NCBI RefSeq assembly: GCF_021390495.1
Contig: NZ_JAJEJP010000001.1
Coordinates: 3,596,001 to 3,660,000 of the forward strand
Direction: 5' to 3'
Length of the DNA stretch: 64,000 nucleotides
From: Paraburkholderia sp. ZP32-5
GTDB lineage: Bacteria > Pseudomonadota > Gammaproteobacteria > Burkholderiales > Burkholderiaceae
Position numbers and translations under genes: made by a program
In this document: piece after piece, positions 17,498-27,126 of the stretch
How the letters are laid out: each line of letters begins with the position of its first letter
Position numbering within the stretch: position 1 is the stretch's first letter
The notes under the pieces: generated by a model
Seen by the model: the letters and a program-made list of their open reading frames with translations, nothing else
Told to the model about the DNA's origin: nothing
The model's database searches: none

Positions 17498-18559
17498 CTA
17501 CTGCTTACGCCGCCCGCCCCGCGTGCCCGGCATCGACCGCAAGCCCGTGCGCTCGACGGTGAAGCGGAACATCCGCGTCAGACGCTCGCCGCGCTTGAGC
17601 AGCGTCATGCCGTTTTCACTCGCGCCGCCCGCGAGGTTCATCGCGTTGATCGGATGATCGACCGGCTCGAAGCAGAAGAAGTCTTCGCCGGGCGGCGTAT
17701 ACAGCACGTAATAGTCGGTATCGGCGGCGATATTCAGCGACAGCCGGCGCTTCGGCCACACCACCGCCGCCTGGCCGCTCCAGCCGGTGAACGCGTGATT
17801 GACGATCGCCTCCGGCAGCGGATACGCGACGCCGAACTGCCACGCGGGCGGCGCCGGCACGTGGCGCACCGGCAGCCAGTCGTCGCCTGACAGCCACAGG
17901 CCGCCGGCCGCCGCCGACAACTCGGTGTCCGCGTCGCGCACGAAGAACGGATGCACACCGAGCCCGAACGGCAGCGTCTCGCGCCCCGTGTTTTCGATTT
18001 CGAGCGTGACGACGAGCGTCGGGCCATCGAGCGTATAGGTCTGCGCCGCGCGGAACGCGTACGGTTTGCCATTGCGGCGATCGAGCGTCAGACGCACGTG
18101 CTCATGGCTCGCCTCGACCACCTGCCATGCGGCGATCCAGCCATCGCCGTGAATCGGCAACGGCTCGTCCGCGCGATTACGCGGCACGTCGACGCGCCGC
18201 CCCGCGACGCTGAAATGACCGCCGCCGATCCGGTTCGAATACGGCAACAGCGGATAGCAGGCGAGCTGGTTCGGCTGCGTGTCCGGGCCGACGTGGCGGC
18301 AGCGCCGGAAGATCGGCGTGAGCGCGCCGTCGTCGCGCCAGTCGAAGCGGGTCACGCCGCCGCCGAGCGTCGGCGCGACATCGAGGCGCAACTGCGCATT
18401 GGCGAGCGTGATGCACGCGACATCGCCGGCGCTGCCTTCGCCAAGCGCGACCGCCGACGTGCTCGGGCCCGCCAGCACCGGGTTGGCCGCCGCGGCAAGT
18501 CGCGAGCGCCGGCTCTGCGAGGTGGGGGATGAGGCTGAAACGAGATTCGCAACAGTCAT
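17498..18559 (-). CDS. Aldose 1-epimerase family protein
   Basis: Galactose-mutarotase-fold protein expected to interconvert alpha and beta anomers of the sugar imported by the adjacent transporter. The 353 residues contain LPIHGDGWIAAW and GLGVHPFFV with the two expected histidines (about 165 and 230) and a late FFCFEPVDHPINAMN with the catalytic-type glutamate. The start follows GGAG by 6 bases; about 50 in-frame upstream codons look non-coding. It ends the leftward sugar cluster, 222 bp beyond the lactonase, so it may have its own promoter. Confidence 0.88.
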   Translation of the reverse strand: MTVANLVSASSPTSQSRRSRLAAAANPVLAGPSTSAVALGEGSAGDVACITLANAQLRLDVAPTLGGGVTRFDWRDDGALTPIFRRCRHVGPDTQPNQLACYPLLPYSNRIGGGHFSVAGRRVDVPRNRADEPLPIHGDGWIAAWQVVEASHEHVRLTLDRRNGKPYAFRAAQTYTLDGPTLVVTLEIENTGRETLPFGLGVHPFFVRDADTELSAAAGGLWLSGDDWLPVRHVPAPPAWQFGVAYPLPEAIVNHAFTGWSGQAAVVWPKRRLSLNIAADTDYYVLYTPPGEDFFCFEPVDHPINAMNLAGGASENGMTLLKRGERLTRMFRFTVERTGLRSMPGTRGGRRKQ

Positions 18560-18781
18560 ATCTGGCTCCATCGAGAGGCTTGGGACATTGCCGTCAGGGC
18601 TGACGGGGGTGGTGGGCGATTTTTTCTGACAGGTCGCCTCGGGTCCGAACTGCATGCTGCCGATTTGTTGCCGATTCACTGCCAACGCATTGCTTCGGAA
18701 CTGCGCCATCGACTTCTGCTTCTACGTCACCTTCATGATCGCAGCCCCGGCACGCGGCAGGGGCTGCTGGGTCATGGCGCG

Positions 18782-19711
18782 CTATACGGGCGCGCCCTGA
18801 AACACCGGTTCCGGCACACCGCGCCGTGCGAGCGTCGCGACGAACACGCCGCCCGCGAGCGTATCGGCCGCGCGCGCCGCCGCATCGAGTTCCGCGTACG
18901 CGCTCGTGATGTACAGCGTATCGAGCTGCACATCGCCGTCGGCCCGTCCGAGCGCCGGACCACCTAGCGCGACGCAGCTCGGCTGTGCGGTCGGCACGTC
19001 GACGCGTTCGGTTTCAACACCATCCGGGCCGTAGCGCACCACCCGCGCGCCGCCCCATTGCGCATTCCACAGACCGCCGTCGCTATCGACGGTCGAGCCG
19101 TCGGGGATGCCGGTCGCATCGGTCAGACGCGTGAACACGCGATCGTTCGCGATGCCGCCATCCGCGCGGTAGTCGCACGCGCGGATTTCACGCGTCGGCG
19201 AGTCACAGTAGTACATCGTCGCGCCGTCGGGGCTGAACGCGATGCTGTTCGAAATCGCCGGCGCGGGCAGCGGCAGCCGTTCAAGCGACAGATCGCGATT
19301 CAGCCGATAGAAACCGGCAACCGGCTGCAAGCGCCCGCTTTCGTCCTTGGTGCCGAACACGAAACGCCCTTCGCGATCGCAGCGCCCGTCGTTAACCCGC
19401 GTATTGATACCGGGTTCAATATCGACGATCCGTTGTGTACCGCCGGTTTCCAGATCGAAAAACGCCAGCTGCGACGCGAGTCCGACCAACAGATAGCGCG
19501 GATTCGCGCACAGCGCAAACGTCGCGAGCCGCTCGGGCATGCTGAAAGAATCGCTGCGGCCATCGGCCGGATCGTAGCGCCACAGCCGCGCGCCTTCGAT
19601 ATCCGTCCAGTAGAAACGGCCGCTGCGCGCGCACCAGGTCGCGCCTTCGCCGAGCTCGCACTTGGTGTCGAGCAGCAGCGCGGCCTGCTGGTTGCGCGCG
19701 CCGGCAGTCAC
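18782..19711 (-). CDS. SMP-30/gluconolactonase family sugar lactonase
   Basis: Predicted to hydrolyse the sugar lactone (galactono- or arabinono-lactone) made by the neighbouring dehydrogenase. The 309-residue six-bladed propeller shows the metal ligands in CELGEGATW (about residue 20), SNSIAFSPDGATMYYCDS (about 155) and DSDGGLWNAQWGG (about 210). Its ATG overlaps the dehydrogenase stop by four bases, giving coupled translation. Family and context make a lactonase likely; the exact lactone is inference. Confidence 0.88.
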   Translation of the reverse strand: MTAGARNQQAALLLDTKCELGEGATWCARSGRFYWTDIEGARLWRYDPADGRSDSFSMPERLATFALCANPRYLLVGLASQLAFFDLETGGTQRIVDIEPGINTRVNDGRCDREGRFVFGTKDESGRLQPVAGFYRLNRDLSLERLPLPAPAISNSIAFSPDGATMYYCDSPTREIRACDYRADGGIANDRVFTRLTDATGIPDGSTVDSDGGLWNAQWGGARVVRYGPDGVETERVDVPTAQPSCVALGGPALGRADGDVQLDTLYITSAYAELDAAARAADTLAGGVFVATLARRGVPEPVFQGAPV

Positions 19712-20508
19712 GCCCAGCCTCCGTCGACGATCACGTCCTGCGCGGTGATCATGCGGCTGTCATCGGCGGCAAGGAACAGCGCCATGCGCGCGAGGTCGGA
19801 CGGCATCAGCTCAGCGTCGATGCACTGGCCTTCCTTGATCTGCCGGCGGCCGGTGTCGTCGAGCCATAGGCGCTTCTGCTTCTCCGTCATCACCCAGCCC
19901 GGCACCAGCGTATTGACGCGGATATTGAAGTGGCCGAGGTCGCGCGCGAGACCGCGCGTCAAACCCTGCACCGCCGACTTCGACATCACGTACACCGGAT
20001 AGCCGCCGTTCTTCAGCATCCAGCTAACCGAGCCCAGGTTGATGATCGAGCCGCTGTTGGCGGCCTTCATGTCTTCGATCACCGCCTGCGCCGCGAAGAA
20101 CTGGTGACGGATATTGACCGCGATGCCCGCGTCGAACGATTCGCGCGTGACGTCGCCGATCGAATGGCGCTTGTCGTTCGCCGCGTTGTTGACGAGCACC
20201 TGGATCGGACCCAGCGCCGCTTTCACATCGGCGATCGCTTTTTGCAGCGCGTCGATATCGGTCAGATCGCAGCTCAGAAACAGCGGTTTGTGCTTCGAAT
20301 CGCCGAGCTGGTCGGCGAGCGCTTCGCCGGCGTTCGCGTCGATATCGAAGAACGCGACGCGTGCGCCCTGCGCGGCGAAGTGCTCGACGAACGATGCGCC
20401 GATGCCGGTCGCGCCGCCCGTGATCAGCACCGTGCGGTCGACGAGACTCGGATAGCGCGCGTAGGCGGTATCCGCGAGGCGGGCGTTTGCATTGGCCGGA
20501 GACGACAT
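19708..20508 (-). CDS. SDR-family aldose (galactose/arabinose) 1-dehydrogenase
   Basis: NAD(P)-dependent short-chain dehydrogenase, 266 residues. It has the cofactor loop GGATGIG (about 31), NNAAND (about 111, NNAA replacing NNAG), the catalytic Ser in NLGSVSW and the YVMSK catalytic pair (about 176). Sequence style and the adjacent lactonase and DgoK/DgoA genes suggest oxidation of D-galactose (and perhaps L-arabinose) to the lactone, as in the De Ley-Doudoroff pathway. Substrate is inferred. It follows araH and is translationally coupled to the lactonase. Confidence 0.85.
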   Translation of the reverse strand: MSSPANANARLADTAYARYPSLVDRTVLITGGATGIGASFVEHFAAQGARVAFFDIDANAGEALADQLGDSKHKPLFLSCDLTDIDALQKAIADVKAALGPIQVLVNNAANDKRHSIGDVTRESFDAGIAVNIRHQFFAAQAVIEDMKAANSGSIINLGSVSWMLKNGGYPVYVMSKSAVQGLTRGLARDLGHFNIRVNTLVPGWVMTEKQKRLWLDDTGRRQIKEGQCIDAELMPSDLARMALFLAADDSRMITAQDVIVDGGWA

Positions 20509-20572
20509 CGTTCGATTCCTTTATCAGCGTGTTGGGGTGAGAAAGACGCAGCGGTGCGCGCAATAGCGCGAA

Positions 20573-21589
20573 TCAGTCGCGCGCGCCGCGGTTCTTCAAC
20601 TGGTCGAGCAGCACGGCGGCGAGCAGGATCGCGCCGCGCACGAGGTACTGATAGAACGCGTCGATATTCAGCAGGTTCATCACGTTCTCGACGGTGCCCA
20701 TGATCAGCACGCCGATCACGACGCCGGAGATCGTCGCGCGGCCGCCCAGCAGCGACACGCCGCCGAGCACGCACGCGGAGATCACGTTCAGTTCGAAGCC
20801 TTCGGCGGCGTTCGGCTGACCCGACGTGATGCGCGACGCGAGAATCACGCCGGCCAGCGCGGTGACCGCGCCCTGAATCAGGAAGATGTAGACGCGCGTG
20901 CGCTCCACATTGATACCGGCGAGCCGCGACGCTTCCGGATTGCCGCCGATCGCGAGCGTGTTACGGCCGTACACGGTCTGGTTCAGCATCACGCCGAACA
21001 CGATGAAGCAGACCAGCGTGACCCAGATCGGCAGCGACACGCCGAACATCGTCAAGCCGCCCAACGCGATGAACGTATCCGACGACACGCCGACCGCCTG
21101 CCCGTGCGACACGATAAAGCCGAGACCGCGGACGATTTCCATCGTCGCGAGCGTCGTGATCAGCGCGTTGATCCGCAGATAAGCGATCACCGCGCCGTTG
21201 ACGAAGCCGATCACCCCGCCCGCGACGACCGCCGCGACGATCGCGATGAAAGTGTTGCCGGTCGCATTGAGCACCATCGCGCACAACACGCCCGCGAACG
21301 CAACCGTCGAGCCGACAGAAAGATCGAAGTCGCGCGACGCGAGACAGAACATCATCGTGCACGCGACCATGCCGATCTGCGAGATCGACAGCGCGAGACC
21401 GAGCATGTTCTCGATCGAGAAGAAGTGATCGACGGTCAGCGACATCGTGACGAACATCACGATGAAGATCACGATCAGGCTGTACTCGGTGATCTGCTGC
21501 CACCATTTCGCCTTGTCGCTGCTCTGCGGAATCAGCGCGTCGGCCGCGCTCTTGGCGGCCTGCTGCGCGAGGTTTTCTCTGGCTTGCAT
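20573..21589 (-). CDS. araH: L-arabinose-type ABC transporter permease AraH
   Basis: Inner-membrane permease of a sugar ABC importer of the CUT2 class. The 338-residue protein has a cytosolic N-terminus of about 45 residues, then some ten hydrophobic segments, with the CUT2 signature GGNPEASRLAGINVERTRV near residue 218 and the GGRATISGVVIGVL segment near 290. The ATG follows a strong GGGAGGAG at 7 bases; eight in-frame codons upstream are rejected. It pairs with AraG and AraF and is followed by the sugar dehydrogenase. Confidence 0.93.
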   Translation of the reverse strand: MQARENLAQQAAKSAADALIPQSSDKAKWWQQITEYSLIVIFIVMFVTMSLTVDHFFSIENMLGLALSISQIGMVACTMMFCLASRDFDLSVGSTVAFAGVLCAMVLNATGNTFIAIVAAVVAGGVIGFVNGAVIAYLRINALITTLATMEIVRGLGFIVSHGQAVGVSSDTFIALGGLTMFGVSLPIWVTLVCFIVFGVMLNQTVYGRNTLAIGGNPEASRLAGINVERTRVYIFLIQGAVTALAGVILASRITSGQPNAAEGFELNVISACVLGGVSLLGGRATISGVVIGVLIMGTVENVMNLLNIDAFYQYLVRGAILLAAVLLDQLKNRGARD

Positions 21590-21641
21590 TTCAATACTCC
21601 TCCCGTTCCCCACGGGTTACGGACTCACGTCCAGATAAGGT

Positions 21642-23210
21642 TCAGGCCGCGTGCGGCGTGCTGTCGTTGGCAGCGTTCGGGTTTGTGTCCGGGTTTGGGT
21701 CGTCAGGCAGCGCGGTCGAGCTTTGCGGCAGCGCGAGACTCAACACCGACTGCTCGGTCGCGTCCTTGCGCGCAAGCTCGCCAGAAATACGGCCCTGGCG
21801 CATCACGACGATCCGATCGGACACGCCGAGCACCTCGGGCAATTCGGACGAAATCATCACGATCGCGCAGCCGCGTTCGGCAAGCTGATAGATCACGTTA
21901 TAGATCTCGTGCTTCGCGCCGACGTCGATACCGCGCGTCGGCTCGTCGAGAATCACGACCTTCAGATCCGGCTCGGCGAGCCAGCGCGACAGAATCGCCT
22001 TCTGCTGATTACCGCCCGACAGGAAGCGAATCTTCTGCCGCCGATGCGGCGTCTTGATCTTCAGCAGCTTGATAAAACGGTCGGCCGTCTGCGCTTCCTT
22101 CTTGCGATCGAGGAACACGCCCGCGCGCAGATAATGGCGGCGGCAACTGATATTGATGTTCTCCGCGACGCTCGCCATCGCGACGATGCCCTCTTCCTTG
22201 CGGTCTTCCGGGCACAGCACGATGCCGTGTCTGATCGCCTCGCCGGCGCTGCGCACCTTGATCGGCTTGCCGTCGAGCATCAGCTCGCCGCCCTTGCGGT
22301 GCTCGGCGCCATACACGAGGTGCATCAGCTCGCTACGCCCCGCGCCGACCAGACCAAAGAAGCCGACGATCTCGCCGCGCCGCACCTCGAAGCTCGCCGG
22401 CTGCGCGAGCGGATGGCCCTCGATTGCCTTCGCCGCGAAGCGCACCTCGCCGAGCGGGCGCGCCGAGTAGCTGTAAATATCTGAAATCTCGCGCCCGACC
22501 ATCTCGCTGACGATCGTGTCGCGCGACACGCCTGCGAGCGTCGCATGCGAGGCGACCTTGCGGCCGTCGCGGAAAATCGTGCACGCGTCGCACAACTCGT
22601 AGATCTCGTCCATCCGGTGCGAGATATAGATCATCGCGCGGTTGTCGGCGCGCAGATCGCGCACCAGCTTGAACAGCACCTCGGTCTCGCGATGCGACAG
22701 TGAACTGGTCGGCTCGTCGAGCGCGATCACGCGCGCGTTGCGCATCAGCGCCTTGCAGATTTCGACCATCTGACGCTGCGCGATGGAGAGTTTCCTGAGC
22801 TTCGCGTTCGGGTCGAGCGCGACACCCATCGCTTCCAGCCGCTCGCGCACGAAGCGCTTCGCCTCGCGTTTGTTGACCCAGCCGAGTGCATTGGGCAACT
22901 GGCCGAGCAGCAGGTTTTCCGCGACCGTCAGGTCCGGCACGTACTGCAGTTCCTGGTGAATCACCGCGATACCGGCGCCGATCGACGCGGCCGCGCTCGG
23001 AAAGCGCACCTCGTTGCCGTCGATCATCATGCGGCCGGAATCGGGCTGATACTCGCCGCCGAGAATTTTCAGCAGCGTCGATTTGCCCGCGCCGTTTTCG
23101 CCCATCAGGCCATGGACCTGGCCGGCGTTGACGTCGAAGGACACACCGTCGAGCGCACGCACGCCTGGAAAGACTTTGCCGATATTGTCAAAACGTAGCG
23201 TCGCTGACAC
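21642..23210 (-). CDS. araG: L-arabinose-type ABC transporter ATP-binding protein AraG
   Basis: Tandem-domain CUT2 ATPase, 522 residues. Domain 1 has GENGAGKST (about 38), the signature LSIAQRQM and Walker [10 protein letters not shown]; domain 2 has a changed Walker [10 protein letters not shown] (about 285), signature LSGGNQQKA and Walker [12 protein letters not shown], the usual asymmetry of this class. The start is GTG, placed by GGAGG a few bases upstream; the 12 codons before it are not family-like. The C-terminal 20 or so residues are a low-complexity Asn/Pro/Asp tail. Confidence 0.93.
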   Translation of the reverse strand: MSATLRFDNIGKVFPGVRALDGVSFDVNAGQVHGLMGENGAGKSTLLKILGGEYQPDSGRMMIDGNEVRFPSAAASIGAGIAVIHQELQYVPDLTVAENLLLGQLPNALGWVNKREAKRFVRERLEAMGVALDPNAKLRKLSIAQRQMVEICKALMRNARVIALDEPTSSLSHRETEVLFKLVRDLRADNRAMIYISHRMDEIYELCDACTIFRDGRKVASHATLAGVSRDTIVSEMVGREISDIYSYSARPLGEVRFAAKAIEGHPLAQPASFEVRRGEIVGFFGLVGAGRSELMHLVYGAEHRKGGELMLDGKPIKVRSAGEAIRHGIVLCPEDRKEEGIVAMASVAENINISCRRHYLRAGVFLDRKKEAQTADRFIKLLKIKTPHRRQKIRFLSGGNQQKAILSRWLAEPDLKVVILDEPTRGIDVGAKHEIYNVIYQLAERGCAIVMISSELPEVLGVSDRIVVMRQGRISGELARKDATEQSVLSLALPQSSTALPDDPNPDTNPNAANDSTPHAA

Positions 23211-23277
23211 TTCGCCTCCTTCATGTGGGCCGCGCGCGCGGCGCACGGCCCGTCTGTCTACCGCAGATCTTCATTCG

Positions 23278-23305
23278 CCCGCGGTGCACTTCATGTCACC
23301 GCGGG
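23278..23305. other. Intercistronic hairpin between araF and araG
   Basis: Perfect 9-bp stem CCCGCGGTG/CACCGCGGG with a 10-base loop in the 103-bp gap after the araF stop. It has no T-run on the minus side, so it is more likely an mRNA-stabilising or partial-termination hairpin that raises binding-protein levels over AraG/AraH. Confidence 0.6.
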
Positions 23306-23313
23306 TTTCACGC

Positions 23314-24312
23314 TTACTTCGACGCCAGACCCATCTTCTCGCGCACTTCGCCGACGTTGTCGCGCGTGGCCAGCATGCCGGTCGTCAGCGTCAGCATCGG
23401 CGGCTCCTTGCCTTGCGTGATCCAGTCGTACATCAGCGTCGAGGTTTCCTCGCCGTGGCGCTTCGGGCTGATGATCACGGTGCCGAAGAAGCCGGTCGGC
23501 TGCGGCTTCTTGAACTCATTCAGTGCCGAGTCCGAACCGCCGATACCGATGCCGATCATGTTGTCGGCCTTGAAGCCACGGCCTTCCGCCGCGCGCACAG
23601 CGCCGAGCACGCCTTCGTCGTTCAGCGCATAGGCGACCCAGTGCTTGAACTGCGGGTTCTTCGTCAGCGCGATGTTGGCGGCGTTGAACGCGTTTTCCGT
23701 GTCGGTCTTCGCTTGCGGCGCGGCGATCACGTTCGCTTTCGGGAAGCCCGCGGCGACCAGCGCGTCGGTCGCGCCGCTGGTGCGGTCATGCGCGGTCGGC
23801 AGTTGCTCGTAGGTCACGTCGATCGCGCCGACGTCCTTCATGTCCCAGCCGCGCTTCTTGATTTCGGCGGCGATGCCGTCGCCGACCTGCTTGCCGATGT
23901 TGTACGCCGAGATGCCCATATGCGGCACCGACGCGATCGGCTTGCCGGCGCCGTCGACGAGGCGGTCGTCCACCGTCATCATCTTCAGGCCATCGGCCTT
24001 CGCCTTCGCGACGATGCCCGGCCCGAGCTTGACGTCGGGCGTGCAGATCACGAAGCCCTGCGCCTTCTGCGCGGCGAGGTTATCGATCGCGCTCATCACC
24101 TTCTCGCCCGACGGCGCGCCGATCTTCACGAGCGTGAAGCCCTTCTCCTTGGCGGCGATCTCGGCGAACTTCCATTCGTCCTGGAACCACGGTTCTTCCG
24201 GCTGCTTCACGAGGAAGCCGATCTTGACCGAATCGGCGGCCTGCACAACAGGTGCGTTAAAGAGAACACCCGCCGCGGCCGCTGCCAGCGTGAGGAAAAT
24301 TCTGCGTTTCAT
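23314..24312 (-). CDS. araF: L-arabinose-type periplasmic binding protein AraF
   Basis: Captures the sugar in the periplasm for the AraGH importer. Residues 1-25 are a signal peptide (MKRR, then a long Ala/Leu core, cleavage after VVQA). The mature protein starts with KIGFLVKQPEEPWFQDEWKF, nearly identical to E. coli AraF, and has GFVICTPDVKLGPGIVAKAK near residue 90 and GIGIGGSDSALNEF near 265. Length 332. E. coli AraF binds L-arabinose, D-galactose and D-fucose, which suits the dehydrogenase/lactonase/Dgo genes around it. The 167-bp gap upstream may hold a separate promoter. Confidence 0.94.
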   Translation of the reverse strand: MKRRIFLTLAAAAAGVLFNAPVVQAADSVKIGFLVKQPEEPWFQDEWKFAEIAAKEKGFTLVKIGAPSGEKVMSAIDNLAAQKAQGFVICTPDVKLGPGIVAKAKADGLKMMTVDDRLVDGAGKPIASVPHMGISAYNIGKQVGDGIAAEIKKRGWDMKDVGAIDVTYEQLPTAHDRTSGATDALVAAGFPKANVIAAPQAKTDTENAFNAANIALTKNPQFKHWVAYALNDEGVLGAVRAAEGRGFKADNMIGIGIGGSDSALNEFKKPQPTGFFGTVIISPKRHGEETSTLMYDWITQGKEPPMLTLTTGMLATRDNVGEVREKMGLASK

Positions 24313-24411
24313 GATGCGTGTCTCCTGACTAATTGATAACGAGAAGGTATCGGCCGCGTCTTCTTGTACCGGTCTGACACACGCGGCCAGCGCGTCGTCC
24401 GGTGTGCTGCT

Positions 24412-24436
24412 CACGCCCGCCGGGCAAGCCGGCGTG
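24412..24436. other. Hairpin upstream of araF
   Basis: CACGCCCGC (24412-24420) pairs with GCCGGCGTG (24428-24436) at 8 of 9 positions, 100 bases ahead of the araF start and just after the SDR stop. There is no T-run on the minus side. It may limit read-through from the dgo genes into araF. Confidence 0.35.
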
Positions 24437-24479
24437 CGCCCCTGGGTTGCCGCTTAGTCGCGAGTTTCGGTCGCGACAT

Positions 24480-25256
24480 TCAGTCGTGATACAGCGCCGA
24501 GCGTCCGCCATCGACGGTGATACAGCTCGCGTTGATGAACGGCGCCTCGTCCGATGCGAGGAACAGCGCGGTCATCGCCACTTCTTCCGGGCGGCCGATG
24601 CGCTTCATCGGCTGCAGATCGAGCGTCGCCTGTTTCGCGGCGGCTGGATCGGCCTGTTCGTTCCACCAGTCGTGCGTCAACTGGGTTTCGATATAGCCCG
24701 GCGCGATCGCGTTGACGCGCACGTTGCGCGGCGCGTATTCGATGCCGAGCGCGCGCGTCAGACCAATCACGCCGTGCTTCGCGACCGGGTACGGAAAGCA
24801 GCCCGGGATGATCTTGAATGCGTGCGTCGACGCGATGTTCACGATGCTGCCCGCACCGCGCTCGACCATCCCCGGCAGCACCGCGCGGCAACCGTTCCAC
24901 ACGCCGTCCAGATCGACCGCGAAGCAGCGCCGCCAGTCGGCGTCGGTCATCGTCAGTGGATCGCAAAACACGTTGATGCCGGCGTTGTTGACCAGCACGT
25001 CGAGCGCGCCGAAGGCGCGTTCGCCTTCGCTCACCGCATGCTGCACCGACGCCGCCTGGGTCACGTCGGTTTCGATCGCGAGCACCCGCGCGCCGGTTTG
25101 CGCTTCGATCTGCGCGGCCGTGCGCCGCGCCGTCTCGATGTCCAGTTCCGCCAGCACCACCGCCGCACCTTCGCGTGCGAACGCGAGCGCGATCGCCGCG
25201 CCGATGCCGCGTCCGGCGCCGGTGATCAACGCGGCCTTGCCGGCAAGCCGGTTCAT
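24480..25256 (-). CDS. SDR-family oxidoreductase in the dgo cluster
   Basis: A 258-residue classical short-chain dehydrogenase with TGAGRGIG (about 10), NNAG (about 87), Ser in NIASTHAF and the YPVAK catalytic pair (about 150). It differs clearly from the other SDR of the cluster. Members next to dgoA/dgoK often act on aldoses or keto-deoxy sugar acids; 2-keto-3-deoxy-L-fuconate or L-fucose-type dehydrogenases are possible comparisons. The true substrate is not visible. Its ATG overlaps the dgoA stop by four bases. Confidence 0.85.
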   Translation of the reverse strand: MNRLAGKAALITGAGRGIGAAIALAFAREGAAVVLAELDIETARRTAAQIEAQTGARVLAIETDVTQAASVQHAVSEGERAFGALDVLVNNAGINVFCDPLTMTDADWRRCFAVDLDGVWNGCRAVLPGMVERGAGSIVNIASTHAFKIIPGCFPYPVAKHGVIGLTRALGIEYAPRNVRVNAIAPGYIETQLTHDWWNEQADPAAAKQATLDLQPMKRIGRPEEVAMTALFLASDEAPFINASCITVDGGRSALYHD

Positions 25257-25933
25257 TTCTTCGCGCCCGCGCGGGCGATCCGCAAACCGTTGACGAACGC
25301 CTTCGCATGCGACGCGGTCACCGCCGCGCTCTGCCCCGGCTTGTACAGCGCCGAGCCGAGCCCGAAGCCGTTCGCGCCGACGCTGAGGAACGGCCCCATG
25401 TTGTCCGGCGTGATACCGCCGACCGGCACCAGCGGCACCTGCGCGGCGATCACCGCGCGCCATGCCTTGACGACCTGGCAGCCGAGCTGCTCGGCGGGGA
25501 ACATCTTCAGCACGTCCGCGCCGTTCTTCAGCGCGATGAACGCCTCGTTCGGCGTCGCAACGCCGGGCGAACAGGCAAGGCCCCGCGCTTTCGCGGCGAT
25601 CACGACGTCCGGGTCGCTATGCGGCATCACGATCAGTTCGCCGCCCGCCGACTTCACGTCGTCGACGAACGACGGATGCAGCACCGTGCCCGCGCCGACG
25701 ATCGCATCCGCCGGCAGCGCCTTGCGGATCGCGGTGATGCTGTCGAACGGCTGCGGCGAATTCAGCGGCACTTCGACGATGCGAAAGCCGGCTTCGTACA
25801 ACGCCTGACCGTGGTCGGCCGCATCGGCGGGCGTCACGCCGCGCAGAATCGCGATCAGCGGACAGGCTTCGAACGCGGTGATCAAACCCGCGTGCGGCAT
25901 ATACGGAGCGGGCAGATTGATGTGGGGTTGCAT
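25253..25933 (-). CDS. dgoA: 2-dehydro-3-deoxy-6-phosphogalactonate aldolase
   Basis: Splits KDPGal into pyruvate and glyceraldehyde 3-phosphate, the latter feeding the gap reaction. The 226-residue class I aldolase of the KDPG family has IAILRGVTPADA with the catalytic-type Arg and Glu region (about 30-60, VEVPLNSPQPF), VGAGTV near 78 and the Schiff-base lysine in NGADVLKMFPAEQLG near 140. The ATG follows AAGGAA at 5-6 bases; eight further in-frame codons upstream are rejected. It sits between dgoK and an SDR it overlaps by four bases. Confidence 0.93.
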   Translation of the reverse strand: MQPHINLPAPYMPHAGLITAFEACPLIAILRGVTPADAADHGQALYEAGFRIVEVPLNSPQPFDSITAIRKALPADAIVGAGTVLHPSFVDDVKSAGGELIVMPHSDPDVVIAAKARGLACSPGVATPNEAFIALKNGADVLKMFPAEQLGCQVVKAWRAVIAAQVPLVPVGGITPDNMGPFLSVGANGFGLGSALYKPGQSAAVTASHAKAFVNGLRIARAGAKK

Positions 25934-25986
25934 GTCGGTTCCTTGTTTCCTGAGCATCGTGGGCGGCGCGGCCGTCCTTTAACCGG

Positions 25987-27126
25987 TCAGCCCGCGCGCG
26001 CCGCGTGAGCGGACGGCTCGACTAGCCCCGCTTCGACGGCGACGCGCCACAGGCCGCGTTCGGTTGCGTGCTTGACCAGCTCCACCTGGGTGCAGCCGAA
26101 TTGCGCGAGCGCCGCGCGATAGCGTTCGCACAGCGCGTCGTTGCCGATCAGCCGCAGGCTTTGCCGTGCGAGCGAGCTTTGCTGCTGCGCGAGCAGCGCG
26201 TCGAGACCGGCCAGTTCGTGTCCGATCAGCAGGCCCGACAGGTAATCGGGCTGAGCTTCGCTCGACAGCTCACCGGTGAGGCCGAGCGTGCGCGTGCTGA
26301 ATACAGTCGCGAGCATGCCCGCCTGACCTTTCTCGCGCGCGATGTTCACGCCGCGCAGAAAGGCCGCGGTATCCGGCCGATCGGGCGTGACCATCGTGCG
26401 GCCGAGGATCGTGTGTTCGCGCAGCGCGGCGAATACCTCGCCGGTCATAAACGTATGAAAACGCTCGATACGCCCGGCGTCGACGACCGCCCATTTCGCG
26501 TGCGTGCCGGGCAGACCGATCAGCGAGCGGGTGTTGGGGGCGGCCGGCTTGCTTGCGGCGCTTGTACCGCCCGCGCCGTTCGCGGCACTCGCACTGTTTG
26601 CATCGGATGCATGTTCGCTGAGCGCGCCGACAATCTGCGTCTCCTCGCCGCGCATCACGTTCGGTAATTCGCCCCGTTGCAGCACGCCAGGCACGATATG
26701 CAGCGTCGCGCCGTTCGCCGCCTTCACGCGGACGAGGCCGGCCACCAGTGCATCGGCGTTCGCGGGTGTGTCGACATACGGCGCCTCGAGCCAGCCCTGC
26801 GCGCTGCCGACCATCCCCGCCGCGATCACCGGCACCTCGCGCGCCTGGTCGAGCCATACGCCGCACGCATCGTCGAATGCGGCGTCGAAGCCGCCGTCGG
26901 CCGCGTCGCGTGGCAGATTCATGATGCCGGCCGTCGATGCGCGCGTCGCCAGCACACGGCCGTTTGCGTCGAACAGATAGGCGCGCAGCGACGTCGTGCC
27001 CCAGTCGAGCGCAATCAGCGCGGCCCTCGACGAGTCGACGGAGGCGGCCGCGCCGGCCTTCAGACCCGCGTCGGTAGCGCTGTCCTGCTGGTGGTCCGCC
27101 CGCGTGGCGGTGCCCGCCTGTTTCAT
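25987..27126 (-). CDS. dgoK: 2-dehydro-3-deoxygalactonokinase
   Basis: Phosphorylates KDGal to KDPGal, the substrate of DgoA. The fold opens with ALIALDWGTTSLRAYLFD around residue 38, followed by AAGMVGSAQGW and IGLPGTHAKWAVVD, the DgoK signatures. The 379-residue protein is longer than usual (about 290-340): it has a low-complexity N-terminus of about 35 residues and a Ser/Ala/Asn-rich insertion at about 165-200 between MRGEETQIVGAL and the LPGTHAKW motif. The ATG overlaps the IclR stop by four bases. Confidence 0.92.
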   Translation of the reverse strand: MKQAGTATRADHQQDSATDAGLKAGAAASVDSSRAALIALDWGTTSLRAYLFDANGRVLATRASTAGIMNLPRDAADGGFDAAFDDACGVWLDQAREVPVIAAGMVGSAQGWLEAPYVDTPANADALVAGLVRVKAANGATLHIVPGVLQRGELPNVMRGEETQIVGALSEHASDANSASAANGAGGTSAASKPAAPNTRSLIGLPGTHAKWAVVDAGRIERFHTFMTGEVFAALREHTILGRTMVTPDRPDTAAFLRGVNIAREKGQAGMLATVFSTRTLGLTGELSSEAQPDYLSGLLIGHELAGLDALLAQQQSSLARQSLRLIGNDALCERYRAALAQFGCTQVELVKHATERGLWRVAVEAGLVEPSAHAARAG

